From the NCBI GenBank assembly GCA_009937205.1, contig JAACCR010000121.1:1-33991 (forward strand): a DNA stretch of 33,991 nucleotides, in the 5' to 3' direction. Positions 6,375 through 14,854 of the stretch are shown here, in pieces. The notes beneath the pieces are model-generated. The model ran no database searches and was not told the DNA's origin. It saw only the letters and a list, made by a program, of their open reading frames with translations. This stretch comes from Methanobacteriota archaeon (GTDB lineage: Archaea; Thermoplasmatota; Poseidoniia; Poseidoniales; Poseidoniaceae). Both the position numbers and the translations under genes were made by a program. Numbering within the stretch: position 1 is the first letter of the stretch; each line of letters begins with the position of its first letter.

Positions 6375-8945
6375 ATGAAGGTGTGGTGGTTAGCCTCGTC
6401 TGTGTGGACACTGACATTGTGGCTGGCAGTCTTTGCTGCCACCCTCCTCATTTTGCAACCAAAGTTGCATGAGAGGAGTAAATTATTGTCATTTCTTTGT
6501 CATTTTGCTTTGGCAGTACCGTTTATTGCACTGTCAAGCCGCTTCTTGGTCAATGATACATCGATTGTACACGTAGCAGCATACGGTGGAGTAGCACTTC
6601 CTCTCAAGTATCGTTTTGCCGCCACTTGGGCTGCTAGAGAAGGTCCGATTTTGCTATGGGTACTTTGGATGTCGCTACTCTCTTGGATTTGGCGTAATCC
6701 ATTGCCAGGTGAGGAAATAGAAGGCGCTCAAGGCTTTAGTGCGCATCAATTAAGGCTCAGATTAGTTCATGGGTTCAGTTTGTTATTGTTGATAATTTCA
6801 CTGACCTTAGACCCATTTAGAGCCAATGAGCATAACTGGTTAGGACAGGGTTTAAACGAACTATTGCAAACCGATTTGATGGTTATACATCCACCACTTA
6901 TTTTCTTATCATATTCGTTGTGTCTACATATTGCAGCAATATCTATCTCCAGTTTCTACTCTGCTGATAGGCAAGATCTCGAGGGGCGCATCCTAACTGT
7001 TGCTCGTCCAGCATTCTTTTTCACAACCCTAGGGGTTGGCCTAGGTGGACTATGGGCCTACTTGATTCTCGATTGGGGCGGATATTGGGCATGGGATCCT
7101 GTTGAAACAGGCTCGTTTTTGCCTTGGCTAGCATTAGCGGTTATCGTTCATTTGAGAACTCGTCCGGGCAAGGTCTCGGATAATATTTGGATGGGGGCTG
7201 GATTGATTGCAGGTGGATTAGCTATTTTCGCAACACTAGTTACTAGGGCTGGAGGAGTATGGGCATCATCAGTGCATACTTTCGTAGTAGATGATGGAGG
7301 AACACCTCCTACCGAGGTGTTTGGTCGGTTCATGGTTCTTCGAGATGGTTTAGCAGGTGTGGAAGTGATTTCTTATCTGATGATTATTTTACTCTTCATC
7401 GGAGTGTGGATTACCATGCAGCGACGCACAATTAGAACTAGTAAAATCAATCATAATGGAATTTATATCTTCGCTATACCATTGTTATTAGCCATATTCG
7501 CATTCTTATTTGAACTGAAGATATATTCATTAATTCCAGTATTCATTTTCCCAATAGTTGTATATTTACAGTTGGCGTTTGATATTTTAAATGATAAGGA
7601 AAAACAAAACAGTTTACCATTAGAATGGCAATTCCCAGTTGCTAAAATCGTACCAATTTTGATGGTTACTCCGATAATATTGAGTTTTATCAATGGCGAT
7701 GTATTCTTTTCATTAATTTGTTTAATCTTCTTTACTCCATTATATTATTCAGTCAATCCAACCAAACAATGGGGTTGGGCAACTGCAGGAATAATGTTGG
7801 CTCTGGCTTCCGCCTGGTCTGGCTTGGTTGAAATTCCAGTTGCAGCAGCAGTGTTGATTGTATTTGTATCACCTTGGCTATTGGCTGAAGAGGACAAAAC
7901 AGAATCTGCTAAACGCTTTGACATAACTTCTCGCAGAGACCAACAGAGGTTAGCACTGTGGGCTACAGTTGTTGTTTCTGGATTATATTTGATCTTAACA
8001 CTGGCAATATTGTTGGCGAGTATTGACTCAGTCAATCTCACCGCCCACGAATTATACGGTGCACCATTCATGCTTGCAGTCGCCATTGCAATGTTCACCT
8101 ATACGATGAGGAAAGAGCAACCAAAGACTACTTTTTCAGTCGCATTAGCGATTTTAATCGTTTCAATAATTCTTGCAATGTTTGCTCCCGGGTGGCTAGT
8201 AAGCGATGCAAAAACTACTGTTTCTGAATACATTACTAGAGGCTCCATCGCGTGGGTTTCATTACCAATGCTTTTGGTCACGGTAGCGCCTATGGCCAAC
8301 GAGGTAGTCACTCAGATACAACGTGAATCAAAAACACCTATTCTGAAGAGAATCCCTGTTGGTGCTCATGTAGTTCATCTCGGTTTGATATTGCTAATGA
8401 TCGGCCATATTTTCACTACTACATTGGTCAATAGAGGAGATGCAAGCCATCGGGTTTCATTGGTTCAAGGTGAAATTACTATCCATGGAGATTACGGTTT
8501 TGAATTCTTAGAAATTGTCCTTGAAGATGACGGTCTTGAAGTCGGAGATGGCTATGTTGGCATTAGAATCGCTGTTTATGAGTTCACTGAAAATCTAGAT
8601 GGAGTAGTTGATTTCACTCAAATAGCTATTGTAGAACCCGGTATGCTTAGATTTGATTCAACTGGAACAGCACGTTCTGAAGTTGATACATTATCAAGGT
8701 GGCACGGAGATATAGTATTCATCTTCGATGGTTCACAAGCAAGCGGTTTGATGCAACAGGCAACAACAGACGGATTAGATTCAGTTGAAATGGTCAGAGT
8801 CACTATCTATGATCTGCAAAACTCGCATCTTGTTTGGTCCGGCTGGAGTTTGATGTTAATCGGTATGGCTCAAATTGTAATCGTTTCAAAACTTAAAAAG
8901 AGTCCACTGAGCCTTGAACAACCTAATCTGGGGCAAGAGGAGTGA
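6375..8945 (+). CDS. ccmF: CcmF-like cytochrome c heme lyase subunit
   Basis: CcmF is the membrane core of system I cytochrome c maturation, moving heme from CcmE onto the CXXCH site of apocytochrome. The tryptophan-rich WWD segment is clear (WGGYWAWDPVETGSFLPW, near residues 235-252). Candidate heme-handling histidines are His172 (IHPPLIFLSY), His259 (VIVHL), His301 (SVHTFVVDD) and His665/668 (AHVVHLGL). A periplasmic-type beta-rich domain follows, then a last helix near the C-terminus. At 856 residues it is about 200 longer than the E. coli protein. The spacing between the third and fourth histidines is roughly twice that expected and holds about six extra hydrophobic segments. It probably shares a transcript with the upstream reductase. 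No other ccm gene is in the window. Confidence 0.88.
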   Translation: MKVWWLASSVWTLTLWLAVFAATLLILQPKLHERSKLLSFLCHFALAVPFIALSSRFLVNDTSIVHVAAYGGVALPLKYRFAATWAAREGPILLWVLWMSLLSWIWRNPLPGEEIEGAQGFSAHQLRLRLVHGFSLLLLIISLTLDPFRANEHNWLGQGLNELLQTDLMVIHPPLIFLSYSLCLHIAAISISSFYSADRQDLEGRILTVARPAFFFTTLGVGLGGLWAYLILDWGGYWAWDPVETGSFLPWLALAVIVHLRTRPGKVSDNIWMGAGLIAGGLAIFATLVTRAGGVWASSVHTFVVDDGGTPPTEVFGRFMVLRDGLAGVEVISYLMIILLFIGVWITMQRRTIRTSKINHNGIYIFAIPLLLAIFAFLFELKIYSLIPVFIFPIVVYLQLAFDILNDKEKQNSLPLEWQFPVAKIVPILMVTPIILSFINGDVFFSLICLIFFTPLYYSVNPTKQWGWATAGIMLALASAWSGLVEIPVAAAVLIVFVSPWLLAEEDKTESAKRFDITSRRDQQRLALWATVVVSGLYLILTLAILLASIDSVNLTAHELYGAPFMLAVAIAMFTYTMRKEQPKTTFSVALAILIVSIILAMFAPGWLVSDAKTTVSEYITRGSIAWVSLPMLLVTVAPMANEVVTQIQRESKTPILKRIPVGAHVVHLGLILLMIGHIFTTTLVNRGDASHRVSLVQGEITIHGDYGFEFLEIVLEDDGLEVGDGYVGIRIAVYEFTENLDGVVDFTQIAIVEPGMLRFDSTGTARSEVDTLSRWHGDIVFIFDGSQASGLMQQATTDGLDSVEMVRVTIYDLQNSHLVWSGWSLMLIGMAQIVIVSKLKKSPLSLEQPNLGQEE

Positions 8946-8972
8946 ACCTTCTTTCAGCCAATGCCATTATGA

Positions 8973-9008
8973 AGGGGGCGTCGGTCGCCGGACTACCCCT
9001 AAGGGAGG
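8973..9008 (+). promoter_or_regulatory. Structured leader and strong ribosome site of the FKBP gene
   Basis: AGGGAGG at 9002-9008 sits seven bases before ATG 9016 and decides that start. Upstream, AGGGG (8973-8977) can pair with CCCCT (8996-9000), and GGCG can pair with CGCC inside it. CCCCT can also pair weakly with the AGGG of the ribosome site, so two exclusive folds are possible. Confidence 0.45.
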
Positions 9009-9015
9009 CTTATAC

Positions 9016-9876
9016 ATGGAAGAAGGAACAATTATCCACGTCGATTACGAACTATACAACGGAGAAACCGGTACTATTATCGAAACTACTCGCGAAGAGG
9101 TTGCTAAAGAACACGAAGTCCACCAAGAAGGACGTACGTACTCTCCAATGGTCTGTATCGTTGGTGGAGGAATGCTAATCGCAGGTTTCGAAGAAGCACT
9201 AGCAGGAGCAAAAGTAGGCAAAGAACCAGAATGCACTATCGCTCCTGAAGACGGATATGGTGAGAAGGATTCAGAGTTAATCGACACAATTAGTATTGAC
9301 AAACTCCTTCAATCTGTAAAAGACCCTAAGTCACTTTACATCGGCGCACCGGTAAATATTGGTGGAAAGCAAGGAACTCTATCTTACCTTGCAGCAGGAC
9401 GAGCTCGTATTGATTTCAATCACCCAATGGCTGGAAAGACTTTGAAGTATAATTTCAAGATTATCGCAGTTGTTGAAGGAAAGGAAGAAAAGGTTACAGC
9501 ATTGCTGGAATCTAACACAGGTCACACTGACTTTGGAGTAGAATTCACTGGCGATGACCTTGCTATCACTCTACCACAAACAATGCTCTTTGACACCAAT
9601 GCAGCAATGCTCAAGTTCCGTTTGGTAACTACCATCCGTGATGCAATCACTGATGTTTCTAAGGTTTCATTCGTTGAAGTTCACGAACCTCGTGGATTCG
9701 GTGTTGAAGAAACTGAAGAAGAGCACGTTCACGATGAGAACTGCAATCACGACGAAGACCTCTCTTCCCTATCTGTAGCGGAACTCAAAGAACGTTGCAA
9801 GGCAGCGGGGCTGCCAGTTGGCGGCAAGAAAGCAGATCTAGTAGATCGTCTTTCACAACAAGGCGAAGAAGAATGA
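9016..9876 (+). CDS. FKBP-type prolyl isomerase with C-terminal SAP domain
   Basis: This 286-residue protein resembles the archaeal long FKBP/SlyD type of peptidyl-prolyl isomerase and chaperone. The FKBP core is split around an insert-in-flap domain: CIVGGGMLIAGFEEAL near 47-62 and APEDGYGEKD near 76-85, resuming at DFNHPMAGKTLKYNF near 133-147. A second alpha/beta region follows to about 230, then an acidic His/Cys-rich linker (EEHVHDENCNHDED) that could bind metal. A SAP helix-extended-loop-helix motif (LSVAELKERCKAAGLPVGGK) ends the protein. SAP motifs usually bind nucleic acid, so it may act at the nucleoid or on nascent complexes. ATG 9016 is chosen for its AGGGAGG site; the track start at 8914 would overlap ccmF. 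Confidence 0.88.
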   Translation: MEEGTIIHVDYELYNGETGTIIETTREEVAKEHEVHQEGRTYSPMVCIVGGGMLIAGFEEALAGAKVGKEPECTIAPEDGYGEKDSELIDTISIDKLLQSVKDPKSLYIGAPVNIGGKQGTLSYLAAGRARIDFNHPMAGKTLKYNFKIIAVVEGKEEKVTALLESNTGHTDFGVEFTGDDLAITLPQTMLFDTNAAMLKFRLVTTIRDAITDVSKVSFVEVHEPRGFGVEETEEEHVHDENCNHDEDLSSLSVAELKERCKAAGLPVGGKKADLVDRLSQQGEEE

Positions 9877-9962
9877 TTTTGGATTAGAGTCTGTGGTCGA
9901 CTCACCCGTTCAGTCAGTATTGATTGCGGATTGTTGATACCTTTTGTCATTGAGGCTACATC

Positions 9963-11024
9963 ATGCCAGACCCAGTCATGAGTCCAGATGACTTTTGGCA
10001 ACCAACTACTGAAAGGCAGAATTTGGGATTAGAAAATAAAGGAACTGTTCGCTGGCTACATCTCGGATTCGGATTTGGCATAGCTTCTATTTGTGTGGCA
10101 TTGATGGTAGTGCTTGCACCCTGTTCCCCAGTAGCGGATATTGTTGAAAAGGTATCTGATTGTTCAGAAAAACCATCCTTATTTTCGAGTGATGAAGAAC
10201 TATCTGTACTTAACGAATCTGGAATCAGAGATGGAGACTGCCTTCATGATCTTGAAATCGCTTCATGGAATGTGAAGAGATTCGGCCCTTCAGGTGCTGA
10301 AGATGAGGCGAGAGTCGCTGAGATGGCAAGTAAAATTAGCAACTATGATATCGTCGCTGTTCAGGAAATAAAAGATATACAACAAACAGCACCCTACATC
10401 CTCCAAGATGGAATTGGCGAAATCTCTGAGTATGGAATGGTTCTATCTAATCGAACCGGAGCATTTTGTGAAAACAAGTCAAGTTCCCAAATTTCGGAGC
10501 AATATGCTTTCTACTATGATGTTAAAACCATAAAATCCTTAGATTCTGGTAATCACTATCCAAATAATGATTGTGAATATACCAGAGAGCCATTTGCAGC
10601 AAGGTTTGTATCTGTTGAGTTTAACCACACCTTTGTATTAATTACCTTACATATTGACCCTGATGATGTATTGAATGAGACTGAAGCACTGGTAAATGTA
10701 TTCGAATGGGCTAAGTTCCAATATCCTGGTGAAGACGACTTCATTTTGCTTGGAGACCTTAATGCAGATTGCAGTTATGCAAGATCTTCAGAATTAGATG
10801 AATTGGAGATTCGCAATGGGGACTATCAATGGATAATTCCTGATGGAACCAATACCAATACCGCTGTATCATCATCTTGTGCATATGATCGAATGATTAT
10901 CGGCGATGGTGGGTCTGATGAGTACCTTGGTTCATTCTCAACCGATTGTGAACTAGAAGCATCAGACCACTGTATTATCTCAGCCAGGTTTTCATCCCAT
11001 GAATCGAGTGCTGTTAGCAATTAG
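9963..11024 (+). CDS. Membrane-anchored DNase I-fold (EEP family) nuclease
   Basis: This endonuclease/exonuclease/phosphatase-fold protein has a short cytoplasmic N-terminus, one membrane helix (about residues 31-53) and a catalytic domain likely outside the cell. DNase I-type active-site elements are intact and in order: SWNVKRFG (Asn103), VAVQEIKD (Glu135), LITLHID (His230), LLGDLNADCSY (Asp265, Asn267), AYDRMII (Asp309) and ASDHCI (Asp335, His336). Several cysteines and N-x-S/T sequons fit an exported domain. The substrate may be extracellular DNA, as a phosphate or nucleoside source, but RNA or phosphoesters remain possible. ATG 9963 has a GAGG site; ATG 9978 is an alternative. It runs convergent with the SPFH gene, six bases apart. 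Confidence 0.85.
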   Translation: MPDPVMSPDDFWQPTTERQNLGLENKGTVRWLHLGFGFGIASICVALMVVLAPCSPVADIVEKVSDCSEKPSLFSSDEELSVLNESGIRDGDCLHDLEIASWNVKRFGPSGAEDEARVAEMASKISNYDIVAVQEIKDIQQTAPYILQDGIGEISEYGMVLSNRTGAFCENKSSSQISEQYAFYYDVKTIKSLDSGNHYPNNDCEYTREPFAARFVSVEFNHTFVLITLHIDPDDVLNETEALVNVFEWAKFQYPGEDDFILLGDLNADCSYARSSELDELEIRNGDYQWIIPDGTNTNTAVSSSCAYDRMIIGDGGSDEYLGSFSTDCELEASDHCIISARFSSHESSAVSN

Positions 11025-11030
11025 TGAATA

Positions 11031-11954
11031 TTATAGAGAACCGGTGTTAACAACTGGTGTAGTATCTGTTTCCGAGCATAATACTACTAGCAGATTGCTG
11101 ACCATTGTAGCTTTCTTTTCCTCGTTTAATTCAATGATGTTCTTTTCACTTAATTGCTCTAAAGCCATTTCAACCATTCCTACAGCACCTTTGACGATTT
11201 CACTGCGTGCTGCAACCACTGCGCTTGCTTGTTGGCGGCGAAGCATTGCTTGTGCGATCTCTTGAGAATATGCCAAGTGGCTGATTCTAGCCTCTAAGAC
11301 TTGAATTCCTGCTCTCTTCAATCGCGCTTCAACTGAAATCTGTAATTCTTGTGCGATTACTTCTTGGTGACTTGATAGTGCAATTCCCCCTATGTCTTTA
11401 TCTTCAATAATGTCATAGGGATATTTTGTTGCCATGGCACGTAGTGCTGCTTCGCTTTGAATCTGAACATAGTTCTGATAATTATCAACTTCAAACAAAG
11501 CCTCGGCAGTATCTACAACCTTCCAAACTACAACTGCTGCGATTTCAATTGGATTTGCATTAACATCGTTAACCTTGAGTTTGGCAGATTCGAAGTTTCT
11601 AATTCGTAGAGATATTTTTTGTTTTTCGTATAATGGATTAATGAAGAAATGGAATCCTTGCTTGTCCACCGTTCCTTTGTATTTACCAAAGAATTGCATG
11701 GCAGCTCCTTCATTTGGACTAATTACTAAGTAACTATTGAACATTAAAAACCAAAGAATGGCCAGTGCTAATTGAAGCAAGCCGCCGAAGATTGCAGTGA
11801 TTGGATGGACATAGGTGATTGCCAGAAGAAGTATAAGAGCGGGGACTACAAGCCATTGGATGGCTAAGCCCAAAAATCCATTCAGTGTACTTATTGAAAC
11901 ATCTTTGAACATTACTTCATCATGTGGGTTGGTCGGAACTGGTGCAGGCTGCAT
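11031..11954 (-). CDS. SPFH/Band 7 membrane protein
   Basis: This 307-residue stomatin/prohibitin-like scaffold protein has two N-terminal hydrophobic segments (about 26-47 and 50-74). The SPFH domain follows, with SPNEGAAMQFFGKYKGT opening it and GFHFFINPLYEKQKISLR close behind. An amphipathic helical part then runs through YSQEIAQAMLRRQQASAVVAAR, typical of the oligomerising region. SPFH proteins build ring-shaped or raft-like membrane platforms and often control membrane proteases or dynamics. No partner such as NfeD is adjacent, so the role here is open. An AT-rich TATA-like stretch lies about 20-30 bases before the ATG and no ribosome site is visible, so the message may be nearly leaderless. 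Confidence 0.85.
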   Translation of the reverse strand: MQPAPVPTNPHDEVMFKDVSISTLNGFLGLAIQWLVVPALILLLAITYVHPITAIFGGLLQLALAILWFLMFNSYLVISPNEGAAMQFFGKYKGTVDKQGFHFFINPLYEKQKISLRIRNFESAKLKVNDVNANPIEIAAVVVWKVVDTAEALFEVDNYQNYVQIQSEAALRAMATKYPYDIIEDKDIGGIALSSHQEVIAQELQISVEARLKRAGIQVLEARISHLAYSQEIAQAMLRRQQASAVVAARSEIVKGAVGMVEMALEQLSEKNIIELNEEKKATMVSNLLVVLCSETDTTPVVNTGSL

Positions 11955-11972
11955 AATAGGTGGTAAATTCGG

Positions 11973-11986
11973 TAATAATTAATATT
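11973..11986 (-). promoter_or_regulatory. TATA-like element of SPFH gene
   Basis: TAATAATTAATATT lies about 20-32 bases upstream of the SPFH ATG, the spacing expected for an archaeal TATA box on a leaderless or short-leader transcript. Confidence 0.35.
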
Positions 11987-12107
11987 GTCCATGGTTTGAT
12001 ATTTGTTCTAACTTTACATCACTTGATACTAACAGGACAAGTCAAATTTCCACCACTAAAGGTCTGTAGCAAGCGTAACTTGAAGGTCAACAAGTGAAGC
12101 GCAACCC

Positions 12108-12506
12108 ATGGAGGTTAACTGCCCTCTCTCTCAACAAGAGCAAAGGTGGCTTGATGGCGGTATTACCAAGTTCAATACAGGTCGTTACTGGCACGCTCAT
12201 GAGGACTGGGAAGAGATGTGGAAGTCACTCAAGGTGAGAGAAGTTGAGCAACGATACGTCCTGGGAATCCAGGGGCTCATCCAAACGACAGCTCTGATGT
12301 TCCAATATGAGCGACAAAAGCCCCAAGGCATTATCAAAATGTGGAGGAAATTGACCGATAAAATCGGCACGCCTGAATCACCTTTGTTCGAGAATTTATG
12401 GTGTGTCGATATCCCCAAAGTGCTTCATGATGTTCTCCCTTTTCATGCCGATGCCACCGCTGATGAACCCACGTGGGATCTCAATCCAAACGCAGTTCAA
12501 ATGTGA
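12108..12506 (+). CDS. DUF309 family protein
   Basis: This 132-residue protein matches the DUF309 pattern: an N-terminal helix with FNTGRYWHAHEDWEEMWK, then a helical segment with QRYVLGIQGLIQTTALMFQY. The conserved HExxEExW-like centre suggests a metal or ligand site, but the family function is unknown. It is probably soluble. It is divergent from the SPFH gene and convergent with tspO, whose stop lies 17 bases away. No ribosome site is apparent before the ATG. Confidence 0.8.
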   Translation: MEVNCPLSQQEQRWLDGGITKFNTGRYWHAHEDWEEMWKSLKVREVEQRYVLGIQGLIQTTALMFQYERQKPQGIIKMWRKLTDKIGTPESPLFENLWCVDIPKVLHDVLPFHADATADEPTWDLNPNAVQM

Positions 12507-12523
12507 CATAAGAATTGTTTTCT

Positions 12524-12904
12524 TCAATTAGCATGAAGGTAATACGCAGTATTGATGGCAGCAGCAAAGCTAATCCATGCGAGATAGGGCCAAACTAACA
12601 TCGATGCGGAGGGAAGGTGTGTATAGATGAGGTATGCATAGATGAGCGTAAAGACAATCATCAATACAATCATCACCAATGAAAGGAGATAACGTTCAGA
12701 ATTGAAGACTGAAGGCCAAGCAAGATTCAATGCAAGTTGAACCAGAAACAAGACAATGATAACATTGGAATGCTTCAGCTCCTCTCGATGATTCAACACA
12801 GAACTGAAACTGAAGGCAATACAGGTGTAAAGAACCACCCATATGGGTGCAACGACCCAGCCAGGAGGTTGGAAGAACGGTTCGTAATCTGAATCAAATG
12901 TCAA
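12524..12904 (-). CDS. TspO/MBR family protein lacking the first helix
   Basis: TspO proteins are small membrane proteins that bind tetrapyrroles and other hydrophobic ligands. Recognisable parts are the PPGWVVAPIWVVLY segment, ALNLAWPSVFN, and the C-terminal PYLAWISFAAAINTAYYLHA. At 126 residues it is about 30 short: the frame begins with TTG directly after an in-frame TAA and starts at what is normally the loop after helix 1. Four of the usual five helices remain. A TATA-like box about 37 bases upstream fits a transcript starting near this TTG, so the short form may be the real product. A recent truncation is the alternative. Confidence 0.8.
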   Translation of the reverse strand: MTFDSDYEPFFQPPGWVVAPIWVVLYTCIAFSFSSVLNHREELKHSNVIIVLFLVQLALNLAWPSVFNSERYLLSLVMIVLMIVFTLIYAYLIYTHLPSASMLVWPYLAWISFAAAINTAYYLHAN

Positions 12905-12934
12905 TTACTTCGCCCTATTATTAGGTCCGAATCG

Positions 12935-12947
12935 TTTTTTATAAATG
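12935..12947 (-). promoter_or_regulatory. TATA-like box of tspO
   Basis: On the minus strand CATTTATAAAAAA contains TTTATAAA, close to the archaeal TATA consensus. It is centred about 37 bases upstream of the tspO TTG and predicts a leader of roughly ten bases. Confidence 0.5.
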
Positions 12948-13088
12948 CCTGTTCAGAATCATGGTATTATCGAACCCTTAGGTTTAGATGCACAAGCATC
13001 AACTAAACACCGTAAAGAATCTAAAACTGAGATTTGTACCAAAGGTCATGGACCTTTCAAGTGCAGCGCAATGGCAGAAATTATTGGA

Positions 13089-13232
13089 TTAGGCACAATC
13101 CTCGCAAACCCATTCATTATCGCGCTTGCGCTTGTAACCATGCGCAGGGCAGCATGGGCTGTTTGCAGTAGTGCACATGCAGAATAACCACGGTCCAACC
13201 GCGCCGCAGTGGTGGCACACATAGTCAGTCAT
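13089..13232 (-). CDS. Small zinc-binding-type protein (47 residues)
   Basis: Starting at ATG 13232, this reads as a 47-residue protein dense in possible zinc ligands: YVCHHCG near the start, a CxC pair, a CC pair followed by PAH, and WVCEDC at the end. Spaced CxxC pairs at both ends resemble a zinc ribbon or double knuckle. The ORF-track version (72 residues from 13307) adds an unconvincing N-terminus. AT-rich sequence near 13253-13265 could be the promoter of a leaderless message. The opposite strand is also open at 13089-13187, but that frame has no recognisable features. The product is not identified. Confidence 0.5.
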   Translation of the reverse strand: MTDYVCHHCGAVGPWLFCMCTTANSPCCPAHGYKRKRDNEWVCEDCA

Positions 13233-13388
13233 AATTCGGCTTGAGAGTATTGCTATTTTAATTATGGCTAGAAATGAAGCCATTGATTGCATGCAGTCAG
13301 AAAACAAAACTCTTTCTTGCTAATATTATGATGATTCAGTGGTAAAGGATATTGCCGAGAGGCTATGAGGATTACTTGAGGCGAGCAA

Positions 13389-14777
13389 ATGTCTAGCGTT
13401 GATGAGATTCACGAAATCCTTTCTCATCATAAACCGTGTTTACCTTCAAAGCAACATCATCCAATAGAAAAAGTAGCGATTTGGTCGGTTCTTGCACTAT
13501 TAACCGGTATTACAATCGGTTTGGTAATGTTCAATGAATTGGTATGGGTTGATACGCTAAAGCCGATAATCTGGGATCCAATTCTAAAAGATGCAGGTGC
13601 GGCAGGAGATGCTGGATATACGCCACAAAATACTGCAATATACACGTCTAGTATGTTCATCTGTGTAATTACCTTACAAGCATTATTCCGTAAAATGGAA
13701 TTACCTTGCGATGATAGGATGACTCTCGCCTTAATCGCCTGGGTTAGTCTTGCACCTGTATTGAGGGTTCTAGAGGATGCGGACTTCTACAGCAGTGAAG
13801 TAGACTGGTTATTCATCTCTCCAGTGATACACCTCCACCTTACCACTTGGTTGGTCGTTGTCGCAGTAATCTCTCATTATCTAGCAGGTAAGTGGGATTC
13901 ACTAAGAGGTGATTTGGCTGAATCCAAGAAGCAAACTACTCTATTCACAATACTAGGACTTCTTCTATTTGCACATTGGATAATGCTATATCGGCCATCA
14001 TATGCAGAACATGCTGAAATGGGTAACCAATTGGTGATCGCTGGGCTTATCGCTTCGTTCACCATTCTATTCTTTGCCTTGACAAAAACTCGAGATTGGC
14101 CAGCGATTACTAGAGGAATGTTTTCTTTCGCAATTGCAGCTTTGGTAATGAGTCTGTCTCATTGGGGGCAATTTATCATCACTCCTTGGCAACAAGAGAG
14201 TGGCCGAGTCACTTCAGAAATAACTCTATGGCCGGTAATAATTGTAATCGGAATACCTGCTGTTGTTTGTTATTGGATGTACAATAAAGGAATTGAAGAT
14301 GCACGAATGTTGAAATTAACCGGTTTCAGTGCAGGTGTTCTCCCCGAAGGCATTAGTCTCAAAAGTTGGGAGTTTGAAAAAGAATTGGTAAAAGATCATC
14401 CGATTGAAAAGTTGTCAAATAATGCACTTCTAGCATCTCCAATGGTTATCGGTATGGTCTTTGGGCAGTTGGTTGATGGTTTCGCAACGATGATGGGGAT
14501 CGATTTCTTTGGCTATGGTGAAAAACATCCAGTGTCTAATAGCGTAATCGTATTAGGTGGAGAAGTCAATCAAATGCTCGGAATTACCGTGGGCGAAGGA
14601 GCATGGTTATTCACTCTCTTGAAAGCCTTTTTAATCGGATTAATCGTTTGGATGTTTGTTCAGATGAGAGTTGAAAACAGGCAAAGTCATCTTCGCCAAC
14701 TTATCGTCTTAGCAGTCCTCATAGTAGGCTTGGCTCCAGGCCTTCGCGATATTGGCCGATTAATTCTTGGTGTTTGA
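13389..14777 (+). CDS. DUF63 family archaeal membrane protein
   Basis: This 462-residue polytopic membrane protein belongs to DUF63, a family largely restricted to archaea with no established function. Diagnostic parts are RVLEDADFY in the second quarter and DGFATMMGIDFFGYGEKH in the last third. I count about ten hydrophobic segments. The N-terminal 25 residues are polar and probably cytoplasmic. A GAGGCGAG ribosome site precedes ATG 13389. It lies 77 bases upstream of the carboxylase gene on the same strand and may share its transcript, but no functional link is known. Confidence 0.85.
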   Translation: MSSVDEIHEILSHHKPCLPSKQHHPIEKVAIWSVLALLTGITIGLVMFNELVWVDTLKPIIWDPILKDAGAAGDAGYTPQNTAIYTSSMFICVITLQALFRKMELPCDDRMTLALIAWVSLAPVLRVLEDADFYSSEVDWLFISPVIHLHLTTWLVVVAVISHYLAGKWDSLRGDLAESKKQTTLFTILGLLLFAHWIMLYRPSYAEHAEMGNQLVIAGLIASFTILFFALTKTRDWPAITRGMFSFAIAALVMSLSHWGQFIITPWQQESGRVTSEITLWPVIIVIGIPAVVCYWMYNKGIEDARMLKLTGFSAGVLPEGISLKSWEFEKELVKDHPIEKLSNNALLASPMVIGMVFGQLVDGFATMMGIDFFGYGEKHPVSNSVIVLGGEVNQMLGITVGEGAWLFTLLKAFLIGLIVWMFVQMRVENRQSHLRQLIVLAVLIVGLAPGLRDIGRLILGV

Positions 14778-14783
14778 TAATTA

Positions 14784-14811
14784 ATTGCCTTTGAGTTGTT
14801 ATTGCCTTTGA
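14784..14811 (+). repeat. Two short direct repeats before the carboxylase gene
   Basis: ATTGCCTTTGA occurs at 14784-14794 and again at 14801-14811 in the DUF63-carboxylase gap. It could be a tandem regulatory site or chance in AT-rich sequence. Confidence 0.4.
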
Positions 14812-14854
14812 TGTTAAATGCGGGTTTGACTTGGCTGGTCTTGAAGGGGTTGCA

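Noticed and set aside
12945-13187. 80-residue plus-strand ORF opposite the zinc microprotein
   Set aside because: Its start lies inside the tspO TATA-like box, and its second half mirrors the Cys-rich minus-strand gene, which is better supported.
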